Program-made: the position numbers and the translations under genes | DNA from: Spirulina subsalsa PCC 9445 | GTDB lineage: Bacteria > Cyanobacteriota > Cyanobacteriia > Cyanobacteriales > Spirulinaceae | Assembly: GCF_000314005.1 (NCBI RefSeq) | Contig: NZ_JH980292.1 | Location: 1,939,725-2,003,724 of the forward strand | DNA length: 64,000 nucleotides | Reading direction: 5' to 3' | The notes under the pieces: model-generated | Told to the model about the DNA's origin: nothing | The model's database searches: none | The model's input: the letters and a program-made list of their open reading frames with translations, nothing else | In this document: piece after piece, positions 43,557 to 54,240 of the stretch | How the letters are laid out: each line of letters starts with the position of its first letter | How positions within the stretch are numbered: position 1 is the stretch's first letter

Positions 43557-45350
43557 ATGCGTACTCATTATTGCGGAGACTTACGAGCCGAGGCCGTAGG
43601 AAAAACAGTTAGCCTGTGTGGGTGGGTTGATCGTCGTCGGGATCATGGTGGTGTGATCTTTGTGGACTTGCGCGATCGCACCGGAGTAGTCCAAATCGTC
43701 AGCGACCCAGAACGCACCCCCCAATCCTATACTAGGGCAGAAACGCTCCGAAATGAGTATGTCGTGCGCATAGAGGGGCGTGTCAGTCAACGTCCCCCCG
43801 AATCCCTCAATCCCAAAATCCCCACCGGAGAAATCGAAATTTACGCCGATCAGATTGAGATTCTCAACGCGGTTCAGAAACAGTTACCTTTCCAAGTATC
43901 CACCGCCGAAAGTGAGAGCATTAAAGAGGAATTGCGGCTAAAATACCGTTATCTGGATCTACGGCGCGATCGCATGACCCGCAACCTCAGCCTGCGACAC
44001 CAAGTTATTAAAGCCATCCGTCGTTTCCTCGAAGATCAGGAACACTTCATCGAAGTAGAAACCCCCATCCTCACCCGTTCCACCCCCGAAGGCGCCCGAG
44101 ACTACCTCGTACCCTCCCGCGTCAATCCCGGCGAATGGTACGCCCTTCCCCAGTCTCCCCAACTCTTCAAACAACTGCTCATGGTAGCAGGCTTTGACCG
44201 CTACTATCAAATCGCCCGTTGCTTCCGGGACGAAGACTTACGCGCTGATCGTCAACCCGAATTTACCCAGCTTGACATGGAAATGAGTTTCCTGTCACAA
44301 GATGAAATTCTCACCCTCAACGAAGCTCTCGTTTGTCATATCTTCAAAACCGTCAAAGGTATAGACATCCCCCGTCCTTTCCCCCGTCTCACCTATGCCG
44401 AAGCCATGAATCAATACGGCACCGACCGCCCCGACACCCGTTTTGACTTAAAATTAGTCGATGTTTCAGACATTATGGCCGACTCCGGTTTTAAAGTCTT
44501 CTCCGGGGCCGTAAAAAGTGGCGGCATCGTGAAAGTATTACCCATCCCCGGCGGCAACGAAAGCATTTCTAACGTCCGCATTAAACCCGGTGGCGACTTA
44601 TTTAAAGAAGCTACGATTGCCGGAGCAAAAGGAATTGCTTTTATCCGCGTTCGAGAAGACGGAGAAATTGACAGTATTGGGGCAATCAAAGACAACTTAA
44701 CCCCCGAACAAAAAGAAGAACTACTCACCCGCACCAACGCTAAAGCCGGAGATTTACTCCTATTCGGTGCCGGAGACATCCCCACCGTTAATAAATCCTT
44801 AGATCGTCTCCGCCAAGTCGTTGGGGAACAACTGGGATTAATCAATCCAGAGCAAATTAACCTGCTTTGGATTACCGAGTTTCCCATGTTTGAATGGAAC
44901 GAAGACGAACAGCGCTTAGAAGCCCTCCATCACCCCTTCACCTGTCCCCATCTCGACGATTTAGACGACCTCAAAACCGCCCGAGCGCAAGCCTACGATT
45001 TAGTATATAACGGAATCGAAGTCGGGGGCGGCAGTTTGCGGATTTATCAGCGAGAAATTCAAGAAAAAGTCTTTTCAGCTATTGGATTATCTGAAGAAGA
45101 AGCCTATGCTAAATTCGGCTTTTTATTAGAGGCGTTTGAGTACGGAACTCCCCCTCATGGCGGCATTGCCTACGGTTTAGATCGTCTGGTCATGTTATTA
45201 GCAGGAGAGGAATCTATTCGGGATGTGATTGCCTTCCCGAAAACCCAACAAGCCCGTTCTCTGCTTACCGATGCCCCCTCTCAAGTTGATCTCAAACAGC
45301 TTAAAGAGTTGTATGTTGCCTCAACCTATGATCCGGAAGCAGACAATTAA
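43557..45350 (+). CDS. aspS: Aspartate-tRNA ligase
   Basis: A 597-residue class II synthetase of the bacterial type. It comprises an N-terminal anticodon-binding OB domain ([30 protein letters not shown]), a catalytic core with [18 protein letters not shown] (motif 2), a GAD insertion (about 290-420) and [20 protein letters not shown] (motif 3). Full length. It may charge both tRNA-Asp and tRNA-Asn if the organism uses the amidotransferase route, which cannot be judged here. A stable hairpin follows. Confidence 0.97.
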   Translation: MRTHYCGDLRAEAVGKTVSLCGWVDRRRDHGGVIFVDLRDRTGVVQIVSDPERTPQSYTRAETLRNEYVVRIEGRVSQRPPESLNPKIPTGEIEIYADQIEILNAVQKQLPFQVSTAESESIKEELRLKYRYLDLRRDRMTRNLSLRHQVIKAIRRFLEDQEHFIEVETPILTRSTPEGARDYLVPSRVNPGEWYALPQSPQLFKQLLMVAGFDRYYQIARCFRDEDLRADRQPEFTQLDMEMSFLSQDEILTLNEALVCHIFKTVKGIDIPRPFPRLTYAEAMNQYGTDRPDTRFDLKLVDVSDIMADSGFKVFSGAVKSGGIVKVLPIPGGNESISNVRIKPGGDLFKEATIAGAKGIAFIRVREDGEIDSIGAIKDNLTPEQKEELLTRTNAKAGDLLLFGAGDIPTVNKSLDRLRQVVGEQLGLINPEQINLLWITEFPMFEWNEDEQRLEALHHPFTCPHLDDLDDLKTARAQAYDLVYNGIEVGGGSLRIYQREIQEKVFSAIGLSEEEAYAKFGFLLEAFEYGTPPHGGIAYGLDRLVMLLAGEESIRDVIAFPKTQQARSLLTDAPSQVDLKQLKELYVASTYDPEADN

Positions 45351-45362
45351 GCGCTATTTTAA

Positions 45363-45408
45363 GGGGAATTTCTAACCCATCTCCTGGGGGAAATTCAGAA
45401 ATTCCCCC
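45363..45408 (+). terminator. Hairpin after aspS
   Basis: GGGGAATTTCT (45363-45373) pairs perfectly with AGAAATTCCCC (45397-45407), 12 bp after the stop. There is no T-run, and an alternative inner stem (GGGGGAA/TTCCCCC) competes. It is probably a transcript-end or attenuating structure. Confidence 0.5.
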
Positions 45409-45484
45409 TATACCGAACTTACAGACCATAGGGTATTATGACAATGGGTGTTTAATTTTCTCAAACTACCATGAAACCAGCCCT

Positions 45485-47545
45485 ATGATCTTTGCCCGTT
45501 ACAATCGTATTATTCAAATCACCTTTGTTATTGTAATTTTAGTCGTTTCCGTTTTATTCTACTGGCAGTTTATGAGTCAGTATAAATACGAGACTCAGCA
45601 ACTGAAACACACCATGCGAGAAGTGGTTACGATTATTGATCGTAAACTGGAAAACGCCGAAAATTATGTAGAACAGATGCAGTTTCGGGCAAACTCCTTT
45701 TATGATATTAGTCAAATTACAGCGTTTGAGTCTATCCTGTTGGATAGCCTAAAAGAGGAAGAAAGTCAAGGGCAAATTTACTATAATTTAGATCATATTC
45801 CAGAACCCTACAGTCCTCGCTTAATTGGTAATTTAACGGGGATGGGAACGCTACAAGAACGCAGTTCTGAGTTTTATCGGGAACTAGAAATGGCGTTATA
45901 TATAAACCCGTTATTACAAACCGCTTTTAAACTCATTCCGAATACTCTCTGGGCGTATTATTTATCAGAAAATCACTTTTTAAATCTTTATCCTTGGGTG
46001 AGGTCAGAACAAGCCCATTTTACCGAAGATTTATTAACCTCCCAAACCTATTCCTTCGCCTCTCCTGAGAATAATTCTGAACATCATCGCTTTTGGAGTC
46101 CAGTCTATCTCAACCCCGTGACTCATCAACCCATCGTTACTTGTGGCGCACCCGTTTATGAAAAAGACCAATTTCGCGGGCTAATTGCCCTTGATTTTAC
46201 CTTAGATATTTTTAGGCAAATTTTAGCCGAAGAATCCCCCAAAGTGGGGCATTTTTTGTTATTTAATGAGCAAGAACAAATTATTGCCATTGATGAACTA
46301 AATCATTATTCTGAACCTTCGATTATTAGTCTTAAAAATTATTTACCCGATACCCTGAAACTGAAAATCAACTCCTATTTAGAAAATAGCCCGCTCACGG
46401 TTCAAGATACCGGGAGTTATTTATTAGTTCATGAAGAGTTTCAAAATACTAACTGGAAACTTTTATTTGTTGCTAAAAAATCTGAAGTTATTACACCCAT
46501 TTTGTTTCATGTTTCCCTAGGCTTAGGACTGATTTTAACAGGTTCTCTGTTGTTGTTCTTTTTAGTAAACCAACTGATTAAGCGAGAATTTATTAATCCG
46601 GCCAGTCAATTGGTTGAACATATCGAAGCTTGTAGTCAAAATCAAACCGTTGACTATGGAGATGTGCCAGAAAATTGGTTTTCTTGGTTTGAAACCATTG
46701 CCCATATTTTCCAAGAGAATAAAAAAATGACCACAGAGTTGGTACAACGGGAGAAAATGTCTAGTTTGGGGCAACTGGTGGCGGGAATTGCCCATGAGGT
46801 GAATAACCCGATTAATTTTATCTATGGGAATTTGAATTATGTCAAACATTATGGCATTGATTTATTAAATATTATTGATTTGTACGAAAAACATTATCCT
46901 GAACCTCCAGAGGAGATAGAGGACTATTATCAGGAAGTGGATTTAGATTTTTTGCGGGAAGATTTGCCTAAACTCTTGCAATCAATGGAGGTGGGGGCCG
47001 AACGAATTCGGGAAATTGTCTTATCGTTGCGTAATTTTTCCCGTTTGGATGAGTCGGATAAAAAACGGGTAGACTTACATCATGGACTAGAAAGCACACT
47101 GATGATTGTTGACAATCGCTTGAAAGTTCCCGGTTCTGAGAAGAGAATTAAAGTTGAGAAAAAATATGATGTTTTGCCTCCGGTAGAATGTTACGCCGGA
47201 TTAATGAATCAAGTGTTTTTAAATGTTTTAACTAATGCCATTGATGCGGTTTTGAATTGTGAACGAGAGGAGAAACTAATTAAGATTGAAACGCGCTATT
47301 TGGAGGAGGGAAATATTCAGGTTTCCATTGCGGATAATGGTCAAGGAATTCCTGAGTCGGCACAAGATCACATTTTCGAGCCGTTTTTTACGACGAAACC
47401 TGTGGGCAAGGGAACGGGTTTAGGGTTATCGGTGAGTTATCAGATTATTGTAGATCGTCATCATGGAAAGTTAACCTATCATTCTGTACCGGGGGAGGGG
47501 ACGGAGTTTGTGATTACAATTCCGGTGGAATCTGTGAGTAATTGA
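45485..47545 (+). CDS. Membrane sensor histidine kinase
   Basis: A 686-residue kinase. A membrane helix at about 10-30 is followed by a large extracytoplasmic sensor (about 31-335, cache-like), a second helix (about 340-362), a short linker and a histidine kinase core. The phospho-His lies in SLGQLVAGIAHEVNNPINF, typical of the HisKA group common in cyanobacteria. The ATPase motifs are LTNAIDAV (N box), IADNGQGIP and GTGLGLSVS. No receiver is attached and no response regulator lies next to it. Its stop overlaps the trm1 start by one base (TGATG). Confidence 0.9.
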   Translation: MIFARYNRIIQITFVIVILVVSVLFYWQFMSQYKYETQQLKHTMREVVTIIDRKLENAENYVEQMQFRANSFYDISQITAFESILLDSLKEEESQGQIYYNLDHIPEPYSPRLIGNLTGMGTLQERSSEFYRELEMALYINPLLQTAFKLIPNTLWAYYLSENHFLNLYPWVRSEQAHFTEDLLTSQTYSFASPENNSEHHRFWSPVYLNPVTHQPIVTCGAPVYEKDQFRGLIALDFTLDIFRQILAEESPKVGHFLLFNEQEQIIAIDELNHYSEPSIISLKNYLPDTLKLKINSYLENSPLTVQDTGSYLLVHEEFQNTNWKLLFVAKKSEVITPILFHVSLGLGLILTGSLLLFFLVNQLIKREFINPASQLVEHIEACSQNQTVDYGDVPENWFSWFETIAHIFQENKKMTTELVQREKMSSLGQLVAGIAHEVNNPINFIYGNLNYVKHYGIDLLNIIDLYEKHYPEPPEEIEDYYQEVDLDFLREDLPKLLQSMEVGAERIREIVLSLRNFSRLDESDKKRVDLHHGLESTLMIVDNRLKVPGSEKRIKVEKKYDVLPPVECYAGLMNQVFLNVLTNAIDAVLNCEREEKLIKIETRYLEEGNIQVSIADNGQGIPESAQDHIFEPFFTTKPVGKGTGLGLSVSYQIIVDRHHGKLTYHSVPGEGTEFVITIPVESVSN

Positions 47546-48642
47546 TGGAAAAAGTAGAAGAAGGACGGGTGAGTTTTGGCGTGGGTGGGGCGTTTTATCG
47601 CCCAGAAACCCGCATTGTCAGGGATTTGGGGGTGTTGGCGGGGTGGGTGTATCGTCAACAGGTGGGGGCGTTGCGGGTGTTGGATGCTATGACGGGCTGT
47701 GGGGTGCGGAGTTTGCGCTATGGGGCGGAAAGTGGGGCGAGTTGGGTGTGGGCGAATGAGGGGAATCGGGATTTGGGGGGGCTGTTGGGGGAGAATTTAG
47801 GGGGTGCGATCGCCTCGGGACACTGTAAACTCACGTTTGAGAATGCCCATCGTGTGTTTTTCCACTGTTACAGTGAGCAGGATTATTATGATTTAGTGGA
47901 TGTGGACTGTTTTGGGTCTGCTGCCCCCTATTACTCTACGGCATTATGGGCGGTGAAAATTGGGGGCTTGTTGTATCTCACCAGTACCGATGGCCGCAGT
48001 GCAACGGGACACCTCCCCGGCAAAAGTCTACAGGATTATGGAGCTTTTGCCCGTTCCCATCCGGCCGCCCATGAACAGGGATTGCGCTTACTGTTGGGGG
48101 CGTTACAACAGGAGGCCGCGAGTCGGGGGATGGGGATTCAGCCCATTTTTTCGCTCTATCGGGGCAATACTTATCGGGTGATGGTGCGTTTGGGGGCTAA
48201 GGTGCGCCTTACGCCCCAAAATTATGGGTTTTTGGGCTATTGTCATCACTGTGGGGACTATCAGGGGGTGGCTTGGGAGAAGTTGGGGCGTTCGCTATGT
48301 CTGCGAGATGAACGGCCGTTGACGCTGACGGGGCCTATGTGGTTGGGGGAATTAGGCGATCGCATTTTTCTGGATGCTATGCGCTCTTCTCTCTTACCCC
48401 AGCTTGATTCTAGCCTCCCCCCATTACTGGATTTACTCCAAGCTGAGGCCGATTTCCCCCCCTATTTCTACACCTTACAAGCCATCGGCAAACGGGGGAA
48501 ACTGGACTTACCCCCGAAAGCCCAATTGATTCAAGCCCTCCAAGCCCAAGGGTACCGCGCCACAGCCACCCACCTCAACGCCCAAGGGTTAAAAACAACG
48601 GCGAGTTTAGCCACTTGTATTGCGGTGGCTAGGGGGATTTAG
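47545..48642 (+). CDS. tRNA (guanine26-N2)-dimethyltransferase family (Trm1)
   Basis: A 365-residue S-adenosylmethionine-dependent enzyme of the Trm1 family. It shows VLDAMTGCGVRSLRYG (SAM motif I), DLVDVDCFGSAAPY (active site, D-x-D-P-F-G-like) and a zinc-type CHHCGDY. In archaea and eukaryotes Trm1 methylates G26, and bacterial members such as the Aquifex enzyme also act on G27. It starts at ATG 47545, sharing a base with the kinase stop, so it is translationally coupled despite unrelated function. Its 3' end meets repeat DNA. Confidence 0.88.
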   Translation: MEKVEEGRVSFGVGGAFYRPETRIVRDLGVLAGWVYRQQVGALRVLDAMTGCGVRSLRYGAESGASWVWANEGNRDLGGLLGENLGGAIASGHCKLTFENAHRVFFHCYSEQDYYDLVDVDCFGSAAPYYSTALWAVKIGGLLYLTSTDGRSATGHLPGKSLQDYGAFARSHPAAHEQGLRLLLGALQQEAASRGMGIQPIFSLYRGNTYRVMVRLGAKVRLTPQNYGFLGYCHHCGDYQGVAWEKLGRSLCLRDERPLTLTGPMWLGELGDRIFLDAMRSSLLPQLDSSLPPLLDLLQAEADFPPYFYTLQAIGKRGKLDLPPKAQLIQALQAQGYRATATHLNAQGLKTTASLATCIAVARGI

Positions 48643-48649
48643 TTGGGGA

Positions 48650-48795
48650 GGGGGGGCAGGGGAGCAGGGGAGCAGGGGAGCAGGGGAGAGGGGGAGTTGA
48701 TAATTATTAACTATTCCCGACTCCCGACTCCCGACTCCCGACTCCCGACTCCCGACTCCCGACTCCCGACTCCCGACTCCCTATTCCCTGACTCC
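48650..48795. repeat. Composite repeat: octamers AGCAGGGG then ACTCCCG heptamers
   Basis: Four GGGGAGCA units are followed after an AT-rich spacer by nine near-perfect ACTCCCG heptamers (about 48714-48780). It fills the whole gap between the convergent genes trm1 and wzc-like, ending at the latter's stop codon. Confidence 0.93.
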
Positions 48796-48798
48796 CCA

Positions 48799-51003
48799 TC
48801 AACGGCCACTACCAATCAACTCCTCCGGTTCCTCCGTATCTTGACCCATCGGAACTAGGGTTCCCTCACTGCCCAACGCCTCACGGGAAGGCGCAGAGGA
48901 GAAAGCAGAGGCCTTAGAATATAACTCCGGAACAGGGAGAGGCACCGCGTTAATGGCCGCGCCGATAATGGGCATTTCCGCCTCTGTCATTTCATCCAAC
49001 ATTGCCCCCAAAATCTTCGCCTGACTTACCCCAACACCTGTCACTAAAATCATGCCATCGGTTTGGGGCTGTAATAACAGGGCATCATTACAAGTCGTTA
49101 AAGCGGGACTATCCACAATCACCAAATCAAAACGCTGGCGGGCATCTTCTAACAGACTCTTTAACTCACTCGACTCCACAATGGCCGCCGCTTTGCGTTG
49201 GGGGCCGGCACTGGGGGAAATGTAGAGATTCATCACATCCGGCACTAAACGCACCGAATCATTCCGGGACCCATAATAGGATAAAGGTTCGGCTTGGGCA
49301 TCATGATCTACGGCTAATTTCACCGCTTGGGCATTGGACGGCGATCGCAAATCTCCCTCAACTAACAGGGTACGCTTGCCCGCATGAGCCGAGGCGATGG
49401 CCAAATTATAAGCCACCACGCTCTTTCCTTCCCCCTGACTCACACTGGTCACTAAAATAACCTTGGTCGATTTGGGAGACAAGCGACGGATATTGCTGCG
49501 GAACAACTCATAAAGATCCAAATAGGGCGCATTCACCCCCAACAAGAGGGGCAACTCTTCCTCACTCCCCGGCACTAAAACAGGTAATTCTCCTAACACA
49601 GCCACATCTCGTTCGGAGAGAATATCCTGTAATTCCTTCGCGGTGTAGACTTTGGGATCTAAGAAGGACATCCCCAAAATCACCACAGCCCCGGCAACCA
49701 CAGCCCCCACATAGCCCGCCGCCAGAATAATCACCGGATGAGGGCGACTAGAATCAGGTTCTTCCACTTGCTCCAAACGGGGAGGACTGGCCAAACTCAG
49801 ACTACTGATGGTTTCTGCTTCGGCAGATTGGGCATCTACGAGGGCGCCCTGCATGGTGTCGTGGAATTGCTTGCGAATGGCGACTTGTTGCTGAAGTCGG
49901 GCTTGTTCCAACTGTTTCGTGGGGAAGCGTTCATAGGCAAGGCGTAGTTCTTCTTCCGTGCGGCGCACTGTGCGGATTTGTTGCTCAATGGCTTCTTTTT
50001 GGGTGCGTAACTGTCCTATTTGGGCGGCTAACTGTTGACGCGTGGGGTCTAAACTGCTGCTTTTGCGAATTTCCCGAGGACGGGCATCAAATACATTGTC
50101 ACTGCCAATCACTTCATTGGCGCGCTCGGTCAGTAGTTCATTGTAGGCGGCTAATTGTTTGTTGAGTTCCCGCATGGTGGGATGTTCGGGACGCAAATCA
50201 TTGGCCAACATTTGCATCTGGGTTTCGGCCTGTAAAATCTGAGTGCGTAAACTAGCAATAATGGGGTCTGCACTGAGGGCCGAAGCGACAAAAGCCTCTT
50301 CGGGGGTGAGGGATAACTGGGTGGATAAACTTTGAATTTGAGCGTTGACAGTATCGAGTTGTAGCCTTAACTCGCGCTGCTGTTGTTGTCCGGCACTGAT
50401 GGCCATAAAGAGGGTTCCATCTTGGGCGGCAACTAGACCTGTGGCTTCCCGGGTCATAAAGCGATAAAATTCTTGTTCGGCTTCGGCAAGATCGGCTTTG
50501 GCTTCTTCGACCCGTTTCTGGAGGGCTTCAATTTGCGATCGCAAGCGGGATGTATTCAACATCCGACTATGTTCAATCATTTTCTCCATTAGCACTTCTA
50601 ACGTCCGTGCTGTCCTTTCTTCGTTGGTGTCCACATATTCCACGCGAATTAAGGGGGGTTCGCCTTCTTTGGGCAATTGCAGATTAATGCGCCTCACGGA
50701 TTCGACGGGGTTGGGTAAATCGACGGTTTCGACCAGTCCTTGTAAGACGGGTTCGGAGAGTAAGGTGGGCCGGTCTAAAACTCTACCCTGTTCTTGCAGC
50801 ACTTTCCCCGTCTCTGTAGCGGTGGGTGGAGGATTACTAAACGCTAATTGACCAATGGCCTTGTAGCGTGTGGGTGGAGGGGCTGGGGGCGGTAGGATGG
50901 CGACTACACTTGCCCCACCCGCTACGATAATGGAGACGGCCAGTCCAATCCATTTATTTTTGCTGAGGCTAACGAAAAAACGTTTGACGATTGGTGAAGA
51001 CAT
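48799..51003 (-). CDS. Wzc-like polysaccharide co-polymerase / tyrosine autokinase
   Basis: A 734-residue inner-membrane protein for exopolysaccharide chain-length control and export. A first helix (about 17-38), a Wzz domain with long periplasmic coiled coils (about 120-390) and a second helix (about 425-450) precede a cytoplasmic BY-kinase domain (about 500-690). The kinase has SQGEGKSVVAYNLA (Walker A), LLVEGDLRSP (Walker A') and DLVIVDSPAL (Walker B). The C-terminal tail has one Tyr (ELYSK) but no Tyr cluster, the usual autophosphorylation site, so kinase output may differ. The gene stands alone. Confidence 0.9.
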   Translation of the reverse strand: MSSPIVKRFFVSLSKNKWIGLAVSIIVAGGASVVAILPPPAPPPTRYKAIGQLAFSNPPPTATETGKVLQEQGRVLDRPTLLSEPVLQGLVETVDLPNPVESVRRINLQLPKEGEPPLIRVEYVDTNEERTARTLEVLMEKMIEHSRMLNTSRLRSQIEALQKRVEEAKADLAEAEQEFYRFMTREATGLVAAQDGTLFMAISAGQQQQRELRLQLDTVNAQIQSLSTQLSLTPEEAFVASALSADPIIASLRTQILQAETQMQMLANDLRPEHPTMRELNKQLAAYNELLTERANEVIGSDNVFDARPREIRKSSSLDPTRQQLAAQIGQLRTQKEAIEQQIRTVRRTEEELRLAYERFPTKQLEQARLQQQVAIRKQFHDTMQGALVDAQSAEAETISSLSLASPPRLEQVEEPDSSRPHPVIILAAGYVGAVVAGAVVILGMSFLDPKVYTAKELQDILSERDVAVLGELPVLVPGSEEELPLLLGVNAPYLDLYELFRSNIRRLSPKSTKVILVTSVSQGEGKSVVAYNLAIASAHAGKRTLLVEGDLRSPSNAQAVKLAVDHDAQAEPLSYYGSRNDSVRLVPDVMNLYISPSAGPQRKAAAIVESSELKSLLEDARQRFDLVIVDSPALTTCNDALLLQPQTDGMILVTGVGVSQAKILGAMLDEMTEAEMPIIGAAINAVPLPVPELYSKASAFSSAPSREALGSEGTLVPMGQDTEEPEELIGSGR

Positions 51004-51089
51004 GGAAACAGCCCAGAACTAGCGCTGCCTCCAATATAACAGCCTTTTCCCTTTGTGAGATGGCTTTTCTGGGGTGGGTTCTGCGCCTG

Positions 51090-51857
51090 TCAACGTTGAA
51101 TCAAGACAAAAACCGCGATCGCCAAGACAAAATACCCGAAACCCTTTTGGAGCTTTTTCCCGTCAATATACCGGGTTAAGGAAGCCCCTCCCCACGTCCC
51201 TATACTTGCCGCTAAGGTAAAGGAGAACATTAAGCCCCAATCTACTGTTACTTGGTCGATATAGCCCAGAAAACCCGTCACCGATTTAAAGGTAATAATC
51301 AATAATGAAGTCCCGATGGCCTCTTTCATCGGAATTCCCCCTAATAACACCAAGGCCGGAATAATCAAGAAACCGCCCCCTACCCCCACAAATCCCGTCA
51401 GAATCCCCACCGCTAGACCCTCGGCAGGAATCGCTAACCATTTAGGATAGGTGGGATGGGGTTTACCCTCACGGGGGGCGGGGATTTTGTTCTCTTGTTT
51501 GCGAATCATCAACACACTGGCCAAGATCATCACCACCCCAAAGGCAATCAGTTGAATGGTGTCGGTAATCCAAGGCAAGGCCGTTAAACGAGCGCCTAAA
51601 AAAGATCCCACCATGGCGGCCGGGGTGAACATGGCAACGGTTTTTAAGTTCACGTTGCCCTGAAACCAGTGGGGAATCGCCCCAATACTACTCACAATCC
51701 CCACAATAAACAAACTCATGGCGATCGCCTCTTTTGACCCAATCCCCATCACATAGACCAAAATCGGCACCGCTAGAATCGACCCGCCCCCACCAATTAA
51801 CCCTAAACTAATCCCGATGGCTACCGCCAACAAATGTCCCACAACCGTGATCAGCAT
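51090..51857 (-). CDS. TauE/SafE family sulfite or sulfonate exporter-like permease
   Basis: A 255-residue membrane protein with about eight helices in two repeated halves: GLIGGGGSILAVPILVYV in the first and GFVGVGGGFLIIPALVLL in the second. This duplicated Gly-rich motif is diagnostic of TauE/SafE. These proteins export sulfite, sulfoacetate or related organic anions. The substrate here is unknown. It is divergent from the YaaW-like gene and 86 bp from the wzc-like start. Confidence 0.9.
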   Translation of the reverse strand: MLITVVGHLLAVAIGISLGLIGGGGSILAVPILVYVMGIGSKEAIAMSLFIVGIVSSIGAIPHWFQGNVNLKTVAMFTPAAMVGSFLGARLTALPWITDTIQLIAFGVVMILASVLMIRKQENKIPAPREGKPHPTYPKWLAIPAEGLAVGILTGFVGVGGGFLIIPALVLLGGIPMKEAIGTSLLIITFKSVTGFLGYIDQVTVDWGLMFSFTLAASIGTWGGASLTRYIDGKKLQKGFGYFVLAIAVFVLIQR

Positions 51858-52035
51858 TTTGTTCCTTTTTTGTTATTACTAATCTATTATGTAGTAGATT
51901 GTTCTGATAAGCTCCAGCCCTTAAGGCCATGCCCTGATTTTCCGTTTTACCAAAATATGGCGAGGGAATGCTCCACCCATAGGGGACGGGGGAAGTTCAA
52001 GATTAATCCTCCCAAGCCCGAACCAGAATAGTAGA

Positions 52036-52923
52036 ATGGGACAAGATGAGAAATTAGGGGTGGAGGTTAGGACATTGGACGAACTGAGGGATGTGTTAGA
52101 ACTGGCAACCGATGAGGAACTGCAACACCTGACCCATTTGTTATTTTGCCGTCGTTTGAATCCCTTAGACTATATCCAGACACCGGATGTCATGGAGGTT
52201 CAAAGTCGCGATCGCCACTCACAGATTGAACTCCTAGAACAACGGTTTCGTTACTTAGCCGCCGATGGCTTCACCGTGTTACGGGGGGAAAGTAACAAGA
52301 TCAGCTACCGACAGGTTTTAATCCAAGTCAGTCGGTATCTCAAAATTCCCTACTCCCAGTCTATGAGTACCGTGGATCTAGAAGCCGAGATTTTCCTCAA
52401 CCTAATCACCAAAGCCTGGGATCGTTTACCCTCCCAAGAACAAGAATCCTTGACCCTACGCATCCAAAAATCCCTACAAGCCTCGAAATACCGCGAACCT
52501 TTACCCGCCCAAATCCAACATAATCCCATTCATTTCCTGCTCAAAGGGGGGAGTGTTTTGGCCGTCAGTTCCGTTTTACGTTCCGTACTCCTCCAACAGA
52601 TCGCCCGCCAGTTTGCCCTGCACTTTGCCACCTACCAAACCGCCCGAACTGCCCTCTTACGGGGGGGAACCGCCGCCGCTACCCAGATTCAGAACCATCT
52701 CACCCTGCAAACCGCCCGCCAAGGGATGGCACTAACAGCCGCCCGTCATGGGGCCGTGCGGACAGTCTTTGCCTTTATGGGACCCGTCCTCTGGGCGGCC
52801 TTTTTTGCAGATTTGGGTTGGCGTGCGATCGCCACCAACTACGGCCGCGTCATTCCCACCATCTTTGCTTTAGCTCAAATTCGTCTCACCCGGGGCGAGT
52901 CTTGGGGAACCGTCACCGTTTAA
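52036..52923 (+). CDS. YaaW family (UPF0174) protein
   Basis: A 295-residue protein resembling Escherichia coli YaaW. It has an N-terminal LDELRDVLELATDEELQHLT segment and a predicted winged segment around ISYRQVLIQVSRYLKI. The C-terminal part is hydrophobic and alanine-rich (for example AARHGAVRTVFAFMGPVLWA) and probably associates with the membrane. The function is unknown. There is no clear Shine-Dalgarno before ATG 52036. Confidence 0.72.
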   Translation: MGQDEKLGVEVRTLDELRDVLELATDEELQHLTHLLFCRRLNPLDYIQTPDVMEVQSRDRHSQIELLEQRFRYLAADGFTVLRGESNKISYRQVLIQVSRYLKIPYSQSMSTVDLEAEIFLNLITKAWDRLPSQEQESLTLRIQKSLQASKYREPLPAQIQHNPIHFLLKGGSVLAVSSVLRSVLLQQIARQFALHFATYQTARTALLRGGTAAATQIQNHLTLQTARQGMALTAARHGAVRTVFAFMGPVLWAAFFADLGWRAIATNYGRVIPTIFALAQIRLTRGESWGTVTV

Positions 52924-53019
52924 AGACCCAAAACCTATCTTAGGCCAGATGATGCCAATTCCCCTTTATCGTCCTGATCGGAATAGTTATTCCAGCAAAA
53001 AAGAGGGGGGGTTTTGTTG

Positions 53020-53040
53020 CTATCATCAAGGAGATGATAG
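53020..53040. other. Perfect 8-bp hairpin in the leader of the 53162 gene
   Basis: CTATCATC and GATGATAG surround a 5-nt loop, 121 bp before the start codon. No T-run follows. It could be a leader structure or an operator. Confidence 0.4.
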
Positions 53041-53161
53041 TCACTCACCCGTGCATTACTTCTTTAAATGCACCACGGGAAATACACTGAGAACTCCCGG
53101 TTATCTCCCTAGATAGCCGTGAGATGAACAAGCTATTAATGGAAGAGGGGAAAAAGAGGAA

Positions 53162-54157
53162 ATGCCATCCGCCAAAAAACAAAAAATGCTGCACCTGATT
53201 AAATCGAACAAACAAGATCCGGCATCGGAATTATCTTCCGGCGAAACGACCCCGGAAGAAAAACCCGCAATACCTGCCACTGAAACAGCTAAAACCACTC
53301 CCAAGGCAGACAGTTCCACACCCGAGGAAAAACCAATCCCCCCAGTCAAAGAAACCCCCGAGGTTGAAGAGGCTGCACCAGACCCCACAAAAACCTGTGA
53401 AACCTCCACAGAAACCGAAGCTTCTCCCAAAGATGAAGCTCCGGAAAATACCATATTTTTTCAGGCAATTGGGACGCTCTATGGCATAGTAAACCCTCAC
53501 CCAGAAGGGGGATTTGCCATTACAGTTGGTTCTAACGAGTATCGTTTATATTTTCCTTCTAAGTTTCGCTATGTTGGCTTTCTGAAACAACGGGAAAATT
53601 ACCCAGATACCCCCTTATATTTACGGGTCTATCCTAAGTGCCAACTCGTCCCCCGACAACCCCCTAGAATTTATTTTCAAGTGTTTGCTTGGAACACGGA
53701 AAACGAGTGGCAACAAGAGCCGAACCAGTTTATTTTAAGCGGAATTTGGCAATTTATTCCTCAAAACCGTTCTCCGGTCATTTCAATTTATCGCAACCGA
53801 CAAGCCAGCGATCCCACCGAAAAATTTAAAGCCTCGCACATTCCGGTTTTAATGCGTCGGGAAGGCGATGTTCAACCCTTTAAATTTAACCCCAAAACAC
53901 CTAAAGATAAGCTGCCTAAACGTTGGTTTATTCAAGGAGTGTTTAAATTTCTGCCCAATCGTAATAGTTTCGGTTGGTCGGAAGATATTGCCGAACCGAC
54001 AGATACTATTCCGAAGTACAAAAAACCCGTTAAAGCACCAGGAACTAATACCAAAGCTCCGGGGAAAGATAAACCCCGTCCTAGTTCTTCTTCCTCTGAA
54101 AAACCCCTGAAGAAATTAGGTCAACGCCCGATTAAACCCACGAAAAAAGCAGAATAG
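53162..54157 (+). CDS. Conserved hypothetical cyanobacterial protein
   Basis: A 331-residue protein. The N-terminal 95 residues are low-complexity (Pro/Glu/Thr/Ala). A globular domain at about 97-285 has FFQAIGTLYGIV, YRLYFPSKFRYVGFL, YLRVYPKC, RIYFQVFAWNTE and WFIQGVFKFLPN. The C-terminus is a basic Lys/Pro/Ser tail. I recall homologues across cyanobacteria, but no function. The strand-rich core with basic tail could bind nucleic acid or polysaccharide, which is speculation. AGAGGAA before the ATG supports the start. Confidence 0.65.
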   Translation: MPSAKKQKMLHLIKSNKQDPASELSSGETTPEEKPAIPATETAKTTPKADSSTPEEKPIPPVKETPEVEEAAPDPTKTCETSTETEASPKDEAPENTIFFQAIGTLYGIVNPHPEGGFAITVGSNEYRLYFPSKFRYVGFLKQRENYPDTPLYLRVYPKCQLVPRQPPRIYFQVFAWNTENEWQQEPNQFILSGIWQFIPQNRSPVISIYRNRQASDPTEKFKASHIPVLMRREGDVQPFKFNPKTPKDKLPKRWFIQGVFKFLPNRNSFGWSEDIAEPTDTIPKYKKPVKAPGTNTKAPGKDKPRPSSSSSEKPLKKLGQRPIKPTKKAE

Positions 54158-54240
54158 AAAGAGCGCATCTTAGTTCGGCCATTTTGCCTTCATCCCCCAG
54201 TCCCTTTTCCCAAGGTTGGGAGAAGGGGGTTCTCCAACAG

